Counted from the first letter of the stretch, positions 24,949 through 36,823 are shown. The stretch: DNA of 64,000 bases from Actinomucor elegans (GCA_026027325.1 JAMSLZ010000003.1:2046001-2110000); one strand, 5' to 3'. Made by a program: numbers and translations. Notes: generated by a model from the letters alone, not told the origin.

Positions 24949-26648
24949 CTAAAAGTAGGCAAAGTGGTCACAATAGGGTTGATTAGTTTGTATCATATTG
25001 TAAGGTATGTGCATTTCTTCGTAATATGCGAAACAGCGGGTATCACCTTCAAATTTAAGATCAGGTGTATATGGAGGGTCCACTTGACGAGCCAGCAGTT
25101 GCTCAAAGTCAACACCTTTGAACCATGGATGACTCTTGATATCATCCGCTCCATGAGTTCCAAACCTTTCTGATGGTTTGGTTTGAAGTAGATTTTGTAT
25201 CAAGTCTTTTGCTTCAGGACTCATGTCCTCTGGCCACTGAATATCGCATTCAAGAATTCTTTGGTATTGATCAATGGGATTTTTAGCAGTGAATGGGGGT
25301 CGACTAAGTTGCCAAGAATGTTAGTCATTGAATAGCAAACAGCTAATGTACAAATGGACGTACCCTACAATCATCTCGTATATCAGTACGCCAAGACTCC
25401 ACCAGTCAACAGCCTTGGTATAACCTTGAGCACGAATGATTTCTGGGGCCAAGTAATCTGGCGTACCGCACACTGTCCAAGTACGATCCTCGATTTTCTT
25501 AGCAAAGCCGAAATCAGTGATTTTGATATGACCATGAAGATCAAGCAAGATGTTCTCTGGCTTCAAATCGCGATAAATAACGTTCATATTGTGAAGATAA
25601 TCCACAGCCAAAGTAACCTCTGCTGCGTAAAACTTGGCAGCTTCTTCTGTGAGCCTCTGTGATAACCAGTCAATAACGTGTCGTTTCTATGCATGCCCAC
25701 TATATCCTACCTTGTTTCTGCGAATGAGTCTGAACAACTCACCACCAGGAACGTAATCCATCACCAAAAAGACATGCGTTTCACTTTGAAAGGTGCCCCA
25801 TAGCTTTACTAGAAAAGGGTGTGATACTGATCCTAGCACTTCTCTCTCATTGTGTGCATGTTCTATTTGGCGTCGCGACATGAGGTCTTTCTTGTTGATG
25901 GCTTTGATTGCGTAATATTTGCGATTTGTTTTGCTTCGCGCTAAATGAACGCGAGCGGAGGAGCCAGTACCTAATGTTTGTTTGATTTCAAAATCCCCTA
26001 GTGATAACCGACGCACAGTAGGGTTTGGTTTGCCCAAATTGTATTGATTAGGCTGTTGATAAGACGAAGGCGGTAATATGTCACTTTCAACACCCGGCTC
26101 TGCGGTGTTGCTTTGTTCAACAATGGATAAAGGCTCTTCGGGACACGTGGGTTGAGCAGTAGGATGGATATGCGGAGAAGCTATGGGTGAGTTGAGATTT
26201 GAACCAAGAAACTTGATTGGCGGTAGAGGCGCTGGTGGTGAGGATGATGAAAAAAAGTCCTTGGGAAGTGTATGGGTGAATATAGGTTTACTGGGTGTTG
26301 ATACGTTTGGTGATGCTGAATCTATAGTAAAGTAGATGATATAACTCTGGTTAGATAGAGTCAATGATGTATGTCTTTGGCTATACCTTTCGATTCTTTC
26401 TTTGCATGGATAATGCTTTCGGATTCTGGTGTAGAAGATGGGTTGGTAGGTTTCAAAGACTTAGAGCCAGTTGTATGACTGGATTTGATGTTGCAATTAT
26501 CATTGTAATTGACCATGCTTTTGTTCTGACGGCCAACCGCAGCAGCAATGTAAGATTTGAGATGATGTTGGCTAGTTTGAGTCAGAAGGTTGGATGTATG
26601 ATATTTTGGTATAGACGAATCTATTATTTGAATGAATTCTGTACACAT
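24949..26648 (-). CDS. cAMP-dependent protein kinase catalytic subunit (PKA-C)
   Basis: AGC Ser/Thr kinase released from its regulatory subunit by cAMP; in fungi it controls growth form, germination and stress. Four exons (26387-26648, 25711-26321, 25364-25656, 24949-25303) give 506 residues. A long Ser/Pro/Asn-rich N-terminus (about 190 residues) precedes the kinase domain: glycine loop GTGSSARV (about 201), [18 protein letters not shown] (about 320), DFGFAK, and activation segment [15 protein letters not shown]. The C-terminal tail ends HFAYF, the FxxF hydrophobic motif at the extreme end that is typical of PKA. The third glycine of the loop and the adjacent Phe are replaced (SSA instead of SFG). 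The start is uncertain: the first ATG that gives a soluble N-terminus (26648) was chosen over an upstream one at 26750 that would add a hydrophobic leader. Confidence 0.9.
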
Positions 26649-28032
26649 AATGTAATAGAGAAGGAAAAGAATGCTGATTGAGCTAGCAAAATAAAAGAAA
26701 TGGACAAGAGAATCGATCATGATAAAGAAAAATGATTGCACATGTTTCATTCAGCTGTTATATATATATGGACAATCTTTGACAGATAAGGTTTCAGTTC
26801 AAATAACCAATACAGCCGAGATGCTGGTTTAGGAATGTTTTCTATCGATAGAAATCATTCGGTTTTGCAAAAGAAGCAAGTTCCCGTTAATGAGAACATG
26901 GTACAAAAAGTGCTACGGATTATAATGAATGCTTCGTTTTATTTGTACTTTTGTTATCGTCATCGGATATATTTCTTTCGGTAAACATATCCTAATCCAT
27001 CAAAGATCTATGTTAGATAGCGTATTACGTTTCTAATTCTAGCTTTTATCAAAAACAAATCGAGGTTCACTTCTTGTCAAATGCTAAATATTCTGTATTC
27101 AGGCCACAGTACCCATAACCATAACTTCATTTCACTTTATAAACTTGCCTACAATGACGAAAACGGCTCGCTGAATAAAAGCGAAACTGTAATGCCATTG
27201 TATTCATATCCATCGATTATCAACTGTAAAAAGGTCAGGCCATTTTCAACAAAGAATGTAAGCTGACGTTTGATTGGCTGATCGATATGATTTCAGCCAA
27301 GTAGCAATCAGGCCCAGCAGCGGCTCTACTTGGAGAAGCAATCCGAGCGGATTTTGTTTCCTCGAACGATGATGGCATTCAATAGAAATATTAAAAAAAG
27401 CAGCCATCTCGATAGTGTCAATACTTGTCACAAATTCAGACTGGGGAAACAAAGTCTTTACACTCAAGCTGATACCAAGAACTAAATATTCCAAGCCCTT
27501 CCATTCCTTTCTACATTGGCGTACTTTTATAAAAATTAAATCATTCGAAAAAAACATAGTTTTTTTTTCTTTATGTTATTGCTCGGAAATCATGGATGTA
27601 ACTCGGCTCGTTGTTAATATGTTGGTTGCACGCATTTTAGACGATTCTCATTTTGATTGGTCCTCTTCCCCGCTTTATTAATTTATAATCAACCAGTTTT
27701 TATATGGAAAATATTACAAAACAAATACCAATATATATATGTATAATGTTGATGATATTTGAGTCCTAGTTAGATTATAAACTTCATCTCTAAAAAACAG
27801 CTATAACTTATCAAATTAAAATGGATATTTGTTGGCTCCCAGCTATTTAAAACCAGCACACTGAGTCCGCCCCTGTTCCCTTTTTTTTTTTTTTTGAGTT
27901 TGATCCCTCTTAAAACTTAAAACTTTGTGTCAACACGAAAAGTGGTGTTAGCAAAGTTTGTACGCATCAAAAGGTATAAATACCGCCTTAAATTTCCTTC
28001 TATTCATACAGTGTCCATTGATAAGAGACTAC

Positions 28033-28066
<34 letters not shown>

Positions 28067-28244
28067 TTTTTGAAATACAATTATAACTTGCATTTTTTTA
28101 ATGAAAAAAAAAAAGCAAAATAAGCATGTTCATGTATTCTTTAATGCAATAAATCTCTGTTTTATATAAATTATATCGCCAAAAGACCAATTTTATGCTC
28201 TAGGAAAAAAAAAGGCCTTTTCAATTTCTTCAGAAATCATCACA

Positions 28245-28510
28245 AGTCTCTTGAATAATCTCAGCCAAACACCCATATCTGATTAGCTGTTTATATCTGG
28301 AATGAAGCACAGTATTCACCAGAACTGTTATTTGATTAAAGTGCAATGGACAGAGCATAGCTTGCAGGTGAGATATGCATAACGCATGTTACAAACAAGC
28401 TTGATATTTAGATTTATAGATCGTTCGTCCAATCCCGATTCAATGTCGCATCTGATACATTGTATTTGTCCAGAATAAATTATTGCACGCATTATAATCT
28501 TTATTTGGTG
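28245..28510 (+). repeat. Dispersed repeat family, dimer
   Basis: Plus-orientation monomers with cores at about 28267 and 28442, 175 bp apart. The second is one of the best copies: TTTATAGATCGTTCGTCC, then CCCGATTCAATGTCGCATCT, then GTCCAGAATAAATTATTGCA. Confidence 0.6.
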
Positions 28511-29637
28511 GTGAAATAATGAATGTGTTCTATTTTTTCATGATAAATAGCAACCTGTATATTATTTCTTATCAGCCTATTTATTCATCTTCTTTTGTAT
28601 GTTGGTATATTCGGATTGATTTTTTAGTAATTATTAAACGTGTAATAAAACCGAATCTATCCTTCGAAAATGTCTAGATATGACCTGCTTAGATACGTCA
28701 AGGTCGCCCTAAAGTTGACTAAAACAGCCATGTCGGAAAACACTCGATTGGTCAAAAATCCTGACAGCGGAGGAGGACTCAAGGAGTTTTGTCCCTCTTA
28801 ATCTTTTCTTAGCCTTAAAGCCGGTTCTTAGCGCGCTCTTTTTATTCGTTTTCTCCGGCACTAATGCAGATTCTGAAAATACGGATATACAGCGTAATAT
28901 AATCATAGGGCTTTCTGACGCGACTTGGCAATAATAGCTTGACTTGTCGGAATATGACTGGTGTTTGATATACCGTAGTCTTGGCCTCCGTTGTATTGCG
29001 CTCTTGTCGGCTTTTAGACGCTATTTCTCTACCGACACCATACTACGCGCCTATTAGATAGTTCATATTAAAAAAAAAAAAAAAAAAAAAAGTAAAACTT
29101 GGCATATAAACAATGTCTTTGATCAAGGACATGACTTTATTGAAATGATTTCTGGTGCATAGAAACAAATCAGCTGCCCACACTAAACTCAATTGTGTAA
29201 TAAAAAAAATCAAAAAAAAAGAAAAAACCTGACAAATAACATATCAGAGATATTCTTGTTCCCCTCATTAACACCTTAAGCAGATATTAAAGCTAAGCTT
29301 TTTATGGATTTTCGCCAAGGTTATCTTTTTTACTCAATCACTATTGATCTCCTATGGAAAACATGTATTCCTGTGTCACATAATGAGTTTTTTGTTTATT
29401 GACAAATGACTCTTTAAAACAAGTATGCTTCACTAGTAAAAGAAAAAAAAAACAACTACATGTTCTTATATTTCCAGGGACATTTTTCAAGCTGCAGATG
29501 CCAAGACAAGAAAGAAAACATTCATAATTCTATTTGTGCCAAGAGGCTGATGTTTAATTATGTTTGATTTTTTTTTTATTTTTTTATTGTCGATCTTTAT
29601 AGTTTGATTCGTCCGAAACCTGCCAAGAAAGCTTGAC

Positions 29638-29645
29638 TATAAAAG
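29638..29645 (+). promoter_or_regulatory. TATA box of the ankyrin-repeat gene
   Basis: TATAAAAG lies 52 bp before the ATG at 29698, followed by a T-rich stretch. This spacing fits a core promoter with a very short leader. Confidence 0.5.
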
Positions 29646-29697
29646 ACTTGCTAATTCTTGAGTTTCGCTACTCTTTTATTTTTTTTATTATACAAAA

Positions 29698-30858
29698 ATG
29701 CAAGCCATTGATACCAAAGGTTCAGATGCCAATAAAAAGGATACTGTAGCAGACACAAGTTTGCCTTCTCCTCCTACTTCACCTATTGAAACTGAATCAA
29801 CCTGCAGAAAACGAGCCTTTTCTATCTCATTTATCCAAAACACCAACAATGAAACACCCAGCTATAAAAAACAAAAATTTGATTTGGGTTGCTTAAAGAC
29901 CTATTTAAAGAACAATGGCTCACCCAATATGTGCGATCAACGATTTCAACGTTCATTACTCAGCTGGGCATGCATAGGCCAATCAACTGAAGCCGTTCAA
30001 GGCCTACTGCAACTCGTTCATTTAGATATCAACCTCGTATCTGGTCCCAATCAAACTACAGCTCTTCATGAAGCATGTATTGCAGGATTTGAAGAAGGGG
30101 TTGAGTTGCTGCTACAACATCCTGATATTGATGTGAACGCTGTAGATGGTCAAGGCCAAACTGCCTTACACTATGCCACGCAATCCAACCACCTTTCATG
30201 CCTCAGGCTCTTACTGACAAACGGTAACGCACGAATCGATTTATTCGATCACCAAGGTCGACTTCCTATTCAAACCGCAGTAGTGTATGGCCATCACGCA
30301 AGTGTATCATTGCTATTAAACAAAGCGCGCTACCATATCCATAATCCCACCGAGACAAACATGCTATGGATACCCAACAAGTTGGACCAACAGTGTGCTA
30401 TTGAAAGCGCCATCGTAGCAGGATATCCAGATACATTGCAGCTACTCTTAGACCAAGACTCCCTTACTGAAAAACAACACCAGACCAAGCCGGGGCTTAT
30501 TACATTAGCTGTGATATGGAACCGTATCGAATGTCTACAGCTTTTAATTAAACGAGGATGCCTATTGGACCAGCAAAGTATGTTACATGCAGTACAGCAA
30601 CGCAAAATAGATATGGTGCGCGAATTAGCCAAGGCCGGAGTCAATCCTTGTTTACCCAATGGACAGAACCCTTCTTTTCTGTATGCCTCCAACCACGGCT
30701 TTTTGGATATGGTGCCTTATATCTTGACATTATCTACTTCCAAAGACTGTATTCAGCAAGCATTACTATCGGCCTCTACCTTGGGATTGCGTGATTCCTT
30801 GACTAAAGTGATGGTTCATACCTTAAAAACCAAGACAACTCAACAAAAAAGTTTATAA
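29698..30858 (+). CDS. Ankyrin-repeat protein, 386 aa
   Basis: Single-exon gene. The N-terminus (about 75 residues) is Ser/Pro-rich with PSPPTSPIE and a basic CRKRAFS segment, possibly a nuclear signal and phosphorylation sites. From about residue 80 to the end there are roughly eight ankyrin-like units. The clearest are TTALHEACIAGFEEGVELLL, QTALHYATQSNHLSCLRLLL and LPIQTAVVYGHHASVSLLL; later units are degenerate. Ankyrin units bind proteins, so it is probably an adaptor or inhibitor. No catalytic domain is present and I cannot name the orthologue. Long gaps flank it on both sides. Confidence 0.82.
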   Translation: MQAIDTKGSDANKKDTVADTSLPSPPTSPIETESTCRKRAFSISFIQNTNNETPSYKKQKFDLGCLKTYLKNNGSPNMCDQRFQRSLLSWACIGQSTEAVQGLLQLVHLDINLVSGPNQTTALHEACIAGFEEGVELLLQHPDIDVNAVDGQGQTALHYATQSNHLSCLRLLLTNGNARIDLFDHQGRLPIQTAVVYGHHASVSLLLNKARYHIHNPTETNMLWIPNKLDQQCAIESAIVAGYPDTLQLLLDQDSLTEKQHQTKPGLITLAVIWNRIECLQLLIKRGCLLDQQSMLHAVQQRKIDMVRELAKAGVNPCLPNGQNPSFLYASNHGFLDMVPYILTLSTSKDCIQQALLSASTLGLRDSLTKVMVHTLKTKTTQQKSL

Positions 30859-31221
30859 TATCTATCTTCCCCCCCATATACCTTTCCTTAATATAAAAAG
30901 AAAAACAACTTTGTAAATCTAAACAGTACCCTCACTTACATATACACATTCAAAATAAAACTTAATTCTACACTTAACAGACAATAAGAATATCTCTTTC
31001 ATGATACATTCTAGTAAGCATTATAGCAAGTTCAATATAGGTGAATTGACATCTCCTAATTGGAGTTCAACTGGTGTTACCTCATCAGACTCAACGATTT
31101 GACCGAGATCAACCGAGGAATCTGAAGTTGATTGCATGTTACTTGTATGAAATGCGCTAACCATTAACAATGTCGTGGATTGATTCTATTTCAGCCAAAT
31201 AAATGCTATGCAGCCAATCAA

Positions 31222-31430
31222 GCAGCGTATTCTTCATATGAACTATTCATCAAATGCAATATCTGACCTAGAATCAATCGAAAGATCTATAGATTGTTGG
31301 AGCTAGATCATATACAATGCATGTTTTGTTATACAGCTAAAAAGCCAAATAGTGGTTTTAGTAGATGCAGTAATTCACTTTAAACATGTGCTAATCATTG
31401 GATCCCACACGAAACCAAAATCGGCCAAAG
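31222..31430 (-). repeat. Dispersed repeat family, dimer
   Basis: Minus-orientation monomers. On the minus strand the first reads CTATAGATCTTTCGATTG followed by ATATTGCATTTGATGAATAG. The second reads CCGATTTTGGTTTCGTGTGG followed by TTACTGCATCTACTAAAACC. Spacing is about 148 bp. Confidence 0.5.
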
Positions 31431-32211
31431 ACTGTACAGAACTTAAAAAGGAGGGATATTTGATAGTGTTGGACCATAGCCTTGTTTCCTATATATGACA
31501 TTAGATGCATTGGGTATAATACTATCAAAGAAGGAGTATCCTCGTTTTGACACACATACAACATTATGTTGTGCATACGTTAGTATAGAGTGTAGTATTT
31601 CTACTTTTTTTTTAATAAACAAAAATACTTTATTTTTATTAGGATGGCTAGCCGCTTACAGGTACTGATAAAACGGTACTTGGGGCCACGTATGCCAACA
31701 GTGTTTCCATTGTTATATCTTGTCTGATAACTTTGCGTTCATTCGTTGCTACCTTATATCAGCAATAGTTCAAAGTCCTTTTATGCGTCTTTTTGCTTAA
31801 ACATTTTGTATAATCTGTCAATTGAATTAAGGGCGAGATCATGAATTATACACTTATCTTTGATTACTGCATTACACATGAATGCTTGAAGTATATCACC
31901 TATCCGAAAACTTGTTGTTTTCCAAGTCTTTTCGTTTCATATATACAATAAATAGTATGCTCTCTTTCTTCAAGTCTAATGTTATTGTAATATATATATA
32001 TAAGAGGCGTAGATTCCGAGGTCATTGACAGCCTATTCAACCTTATCACTTTCCAAGAATATTAGTATATGAAATATCCTTTTTTTTTCCCGAGATTCGA
32101 TTGTAATAAGATACGGTATTTCACTCAGGATTGGTCGAGATATGGTTAGATGGTATAAAGCGCATGTTTTTGTACAGCCAAAATGCTAAAATGCAATATA
32201 ATTACAAAACT

Positions 32212-32282
32212 CCAGTTAAACAATGATTTCATCAGATACAGTAGTTCATTCGAAACATGCGCTAATCTGACAGTTTCGCGAG
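32212..32282 (-). repeat. Dispersed repeat family, partial copy
   Basis: On the minus strand it reads GATTAGCGCATGTTTCGAAT, then GAACTACTGTATCTGATGAA. This aligns with the second monomer at 31.4 kb over about 70 bp. Confidence 0.45.
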
Positions 32283-32575
32283 GTAACTAACGTTCATCCT
32301 TTAAAGAAAGTATATATCTAGATAGCAGTACACGGTGCCAAAATACAGATATTCTATGTAAAGACCCTTCAGGCTATACAATATTTGGATCTTGATCTTT
32401 CTTTAATATTGAGAAACAAATCGCATGTTCGGCGTGATCGAATTATTATAATCCTTTTTTATAATGGAATTCAGTTTATATTCCATATAATTCTCAAACA
32501 GTACAAGGAGAATATCATATTATTGTATTGCATTGTAGATTACTTGTGTTTTAAATGAACAAATTTTGTTGATAC

Positions 32576-32662
32576 ATAGACATTTCAGCCGATCTCAATC
32601 AAATGTCACATCCAATTACAGTATTCCATGTTCAGATCCAATCGCTGCATCTATCTAAACCT
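32576..32662 (+). repeat. Dispersed repeat family, single copy
   Basis: Plus-orientation copy: CCGATCTCAATCAAATGTCA, then CATCCAATTACAGTATTCC, then ATGTTCAGATCCAATCGCTG and CATCTATCTAAACC. Weaker matches lie about 170 bp on each side. Confidence 0.5.
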
Positions 32663-33009
32663 CAATACTGCTTTGATGCTTTTCTGTCTTTTGCATTATT
32701 TGTTAATTTAGGATGTTTAATGACCGAATACGTTTCTCTCGTCTTAATATTGCAAACATTTTAATTAAATAGTAACATGTATCAGTCAACCAAGCATGTA
32801 CTGCAAACTATCAGAATATCGATCTACTGTATCTTTAGCTATGCACGATAAGAATACTCAATAATCATGCTTGTTAAACTATCCAATCATTGTCAAAGCA
32901 ATCCGTGGCGGAAGCTCAAATATTTTTTACCAGATACTAAACCGTCACATCCACTTCTTTTTTTTTTTTTTTTTTTTAAACCACAACTTGTGCGTCTATC
33001 AACTAAACT

Positions 33010-33469
33010 ATGTCTATACAAATATCAAAAAAGAATCGATTTCCAAGTACTACGCTAAAAGCTAGTAGTTTAGTCCGAGTTGCGAAAACTGTTGGAATCG
33101 ATCGACATGCTATTGAGCACGATGTCGAGGTTTTACTCTACCATTTTATAAGTGTAAACATGACCGAGATCGCAGCCATTAAGTGGGGAAAAAAAAAAAA
33201 CTGAATTTATACATATATATATATAGACACCGAAGCAAAGCTTTAAAGATTTTGATGATTTATGGAACCAAGTCAAGTTTGGTCATATTCATTTTGCTTG
33301 CTTGAAAAGAGAATTTCGAGCAAACTACATGAATGCGTTTTTCAAAAGTTTTTTGGATCATTTCTCGAGTAAACTAATGCCCATTCGTTGTGCTGTGATT
33401 TTTTCATTGTATTTCATGTATATGTCACAGCCAGCTATATGGGGGAAGAATCGAATTCGCGTCACTGCA

Positions 33470-33509
<40 letters not shown>

Positions 33510-34168
33510 TCCGCTTGACTCTTACAATGCTATAGATATCTATGAGTCCTTGTTTAAATTCTATCATGAATCCATCATGTCAGAAATTAATATTGAAGCG
33601 GCAATGACATTTGATAAACTAAGACACATGGAAGCCTTTGTGTTTGTAGCAGAAGAAGAACAAGATAGTTCATCTGTGCAAGAAAAAAAGGAATTTGAGA
33701 AAGCTATCAAGTAAGTGACTTGCTTGAGATGCATAATGACGCGTACTGATACTATTGATAGCATGCGCAATACTTTGTATGATTTAAAAAAGCAGTTAAT
33801 TGATGAGAATCCTGTAAGTAAAAAGCATGTTCTTATCTTGCACAATAGAAGTCATTCCTCACTCCATTTTGTAATAGATCCAATTATGCTCCAGTTCAAG
33901 TATGACAGAATACGAATCATTGGCGAATGAATATCAAGTATCCAAAACACACACGTTTTATACACCACAGGCATCATTAGCTATTCAGAAGCAGCTAAAG
34001 GAGACACTGAACGTTACAGAACAAAGGCCCAGACTATTACAAAATGTCTTGCTAACCAGCACACTTGCTCAAGATGAAACAGTTACCTTGAAACGAATAA
34101 CAAAGGCCTCACAGCAATTCCTAAACTCGAAGCGTAGAAAATTAAGCGTAAAAAGGACTGTCAGTTGA
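33010..34168 (+). CDS. SNAPC1/SNAP43-like snRNA-activating complex subunit
   Basis: Resembles the SNAPc subunit that helps transcribe small nuclear RNA genes from PSE-type promoters. Five exons: 33010-33182, 33226-33470, 33536-33710, 33762-33813 and 33878-34168, giving 311 residues. The core matches the family in order: HDVEVLLYHF, then FKDFDDLWNQVKFGHIHF, then PIRCAVIFSLYFMY and NRIRVT, then the AAMTFDKLRHMEAFVFVA helix pair. The tail is basic (SKRRKLSVKR). The first intron is short (43 bp, donor GTGGGG) and the start codon is uncertain. The second intron begins GT followed directly by 32 A. A fungal SNAPc-like protein is plausible in early-diverging lineages; the match is by pattern, not by search. 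Confidence 0.72.
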
Positions 34169-34329
34169 TCCTGAATGACATCACTTTGACGGGTTTAGAC
34201 TAGTTGATTGGTTAAAACCCGCCTAGCATTAACATGTTATACAAGAAAAAAAGCTGTGTGAAATAAAAAAAAAAAAAAAAGAACACCTCTTTTGCTTTTT
34301 TATTTTCTTTTGCTTTAATAACATATATA

Positions 34330-35809
34330 ATGAAGTTTTCTATTTTGACTGCGGCTCTATTGATGGCTGGCTATGCCACTGCCATCCCTATGATCAACCC
34401 CACCTCTTTCTTAGAAGGTTCTGTTGCACCTCTTTATGCTCCTTCTGAAACCGAAGCTGTTCGCGGTTCTTATATCGTAGTCCTCAAGAACCATTTGTCA
34501 AAAGAAGAGCTGGAAGGACACGCCGAGTGGATTAGTAGCATGTCCGCCGCTCATGCTCTCAACAACGGCGATTATTTGAACGAATCTGACCAAGGTATCA
34601 ATCATGTTTATGAAATGCCAAGCTTTAAAGGTTATTCTGGCAAGTTTGATAAGAAACTATTGGACGCGATTCGTCAGTCGGATGAAGTAGCCTATGTTGA
34701 AGAAGACTCGGTTGTTTATGCCAGTGAATTACAACGTGGTGCTCCTTGGGGTCTTGCTCGTATCTCCACTCGTGATAGACTTTCTCTTCGCAACTTTAAC
34801 AAGTACAACTATGATGCCAAATCCGCCGGTGAAGGCGTCAAGGTGTACGTGATTGATACTGGTATCAATATCAAGCATGTTGATTTCGAAGGTAGAGCTA
34901 TTTGGGGTAAAACGATCCCAAAGAACGATCAAGATATCGATGGCAATGGTCACGGGTAAACTACAATGTCTTTTTACTGCGGAAATATATCACTCACCCT
35001 TACCTTTTTTTGAATAGTTCTCATTGTTCTGGTACTATTGCCGTAAGTTTGTATATAATAATAATAGTATATAAAATGAATATTGAAAAAAATACGACTC
35101 TAGGGTAAAAAATATGGTGTAGCCAAGAAGGCTATCCCCGTCGCTGTCAAAGTCTTGGCATCCAATGGTTCTGGATCGATGTCTGATGTAGTAAAGGGTG
35201 TCGATTGGGCCACTAATGAATATTTGAAAGATAAGAAGGCCAGTTTCAAGTCTGGAAAGCCTTTCAAGGGCGCTGCTGCCAATATGAGTTTGGGTGGAGG
35301 CAAATCACCTTCATTGGATGCTACTGTCAATGGTGCAGTTGAAGCCGGTCTTGTCTTTGCTGTGGCTGCTGGTAATGATAATAAGGATGCATGGTAATTT
35401 AAAGCATAAGCAGTAATAACAAAAAAAAAAGAGAGAGAGAAATGCTGATGAATACAATAGTGATTATTCCCCTGCTCGCGCTGAAAAGGCCATCACTGTG
35501 GGTGCATCTACTATTTTTGATGAAAGAGCCTATTTCTCTAACTATGGTAAATGCGTTGACGTATTCGCTCCTGGCTTAAACATTGAATCTGTATGGAACA
35601 CCAACGATCATGCTACAAACACTATCTCTGGTACATCTATGGCTTCACCTCACGTAGCTGGTCTTGCAGCTTATTTCTTGGCTTTGTCTCCTGAAGGCAC
35701 TACACCCAAGCAGATCAAGGATAAGATTCTTGAGTTGAGTACTCGTAATGCATTGAAGGACCTTCCCAAAGATACACCCAACAAGTTAATTTACAATGGA
35801 TTTGAATAA
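34330..35809 (+). CDS. Secreted or vacuolar subtilisin-like serine protease (S8, proteinase K type)
   Basis: Endopeptidase made as a preproenzyme. Four exons (34330-34955, 35018-35042, 35104-35393, 35461-35809) give 429 residues. A signal peptide (MKFSILTAALLMAGYATA) is followed by an I9 propeptide with SYIVVLKNHLSKEELEGH and a mature domain starting near GAPWGLARIS. The triad is visible: Asp in VYVIDTGIN (about 175), His in GNGHGSHCSGTIA (about 208) and Ser in SGTSMASPHVAG (about 372), with DYSPARA before the last strand. The 25-bp second exon codes for part of the His motif. Proteinase B/cerevisin-type vacuolar proteases and secreted proteinase K relatives share this layout; no C-terminal retention signal or anchor is seen. 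Confidence 0.95.
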
Positions 35810-36155
35810 ATTCCGATAATAAAGTCTTACAATGTATGTATGTGAATATTCCGATGAACAGATGGCAAGTGCACCCGCTACGGGCCTTTTTAACATGCAG
35901 GAAACGCATGGTCACGCTTCGTGTACCAAAACACGTGTCTAGATTTGGGTTTAAATCCGTTTTTTTACGAGTACAGACACGCGTCTTTTTTTTTTTTTCA
36001 CTCGGTCTTTACCTTGTAATTATGCCATTATTACTAAACTTTCTATCTACTATTAAGCATGAGTCGTTATTGCAAGTACGTACATATGAGCGAATGTACA
36101 TGCTAGACTAACCATAGGATAGGCTTCTACTGATATAGAAACACGGCGGCTACAT
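35810..36155. other. Intergenic, nothing recognised
   Basis: Protease 3' flank and upstream region of the RecA-like locus. It has a T12 tract near 35987. No gene is seen. Confidence 0.5.
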
Positions 36156-36678
36156 ATGAACTTGCCATTTCCTGCTATAAACAAGAGTATTTATCATTAT
36201 CATCATTTAATCTCTGATAAACATATAAAAAAAGGGATCAGTCCAGGTGATGCTATTGGTTTAATTGGAAAGGCAGAATGCACTTGGCTATTGAATGAAA
36301 TCATCCAATTTACAGTGGATCATACGTCGGCCCATGTTGTATATAGATACAAATGAAAACCAATCGCGATTGGCAACCAAGGATCATCCGCAAGTTCATT
36401 ATTTCAAAAACCAAGATATTATACACTGCTTGGACACTTTTTTGACTTTACACGCTGATTGGCATGTTCTGTATATCATGTGGGATGGTGTAGATGGCAA
36501 ATATTTACGTATTCTGCGTCAACTGCAAAGGAAATGGTCCTTTATCTTATGGACTTGCACTTCAAAACCAGTTCAGGATAATTTCCATTCTGTTGATTAC
36601 CTGTTTCAGTTAACTCAAGATGAATCATTGAAAATGCGGTTAATATGGCCTATGCATATGGATGCGTTCATCATTTAA
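36156..36678 (+). pseudogene. Rad51-paralogue-like (possibly XRCC2) locus, frame broken
   Basis: Two overlapping open frames together resemble the RecA-like core of a Rad51 paralogue, closest in feel to XRCC2. Frame one (from 36156) has SPGDAIGLIGKAECTWLLNEI, where a P-loop is expected. It runs to about 36352 and ends in a stop. Frame two continues with MLYIDTNENQSRL, the strand-2 region of RecA folds, and then ADWHVLYIMWDG and KWSFILWTCTSK. The join needs a shift of one base near 36345-36352, and I found no intron that repairs it. The P-loop Lys is absent (ECT where GKT is expected). It may be a pseudogene, an assembly indel, or a very unusual gene. The PX kinase gene starts 145 bp downstream. 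Confidence 0.45.
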
Positions 36679-36823
36679 GCAAGTGTACCGTGCGTGTGTA
36701 TGTTACAATGTGTGCGTGATACAAGCCCTTGTCAAAAGAAGTTATATATAAATGTAACCATTTCCTTCTTTTTTTCTTCCTTTTTTTTTCTTCTTCTTCT
36801 TATTTCATTACTTCAATATAATA

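Larger units (their letters stand above)
26649..29697. other. Long intergenic region, PKA promoter side
   Basis: About 3 kb between divergent genes. It contains a TATATATATA run at about 26759, a TATA-like AGGTATAAATACC at about 27973 with no convincing ORF behind it, T/A tracts at 28033-28060 and about 29071, a repeat dimer at 28.2-28.5 kb and a GC-richer stretch at 28.66-29.05 kb. No gene is recognised. Confidence 0.5.
30859..33009. other. Repeat-rich intergenic region
   Basis: About 2.15 kb between the ankyrin gene and the SNAPC1-like gene, dense in diverged copies of the dispersed repeat in both orientations (31.2-31.4, 32.2 and 32.6 kb, plus weaker matches near 32.1, 32.4 and 32.75 kb). 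No coding sequence is recognised. Confidence 0.5.

Noticed and set aside
27246..27681. Overlapping ORFs on both strands
   Set aside because: Neither shows a domain, and flanking sequence is non-coding in character.
27970..28080. TATA-like AGGTATAAATACC with T-rich downstream as promoter of a gene
   Set aside because: No open frame or spliceable exon follows; left as unexplained promoter-like sequence.
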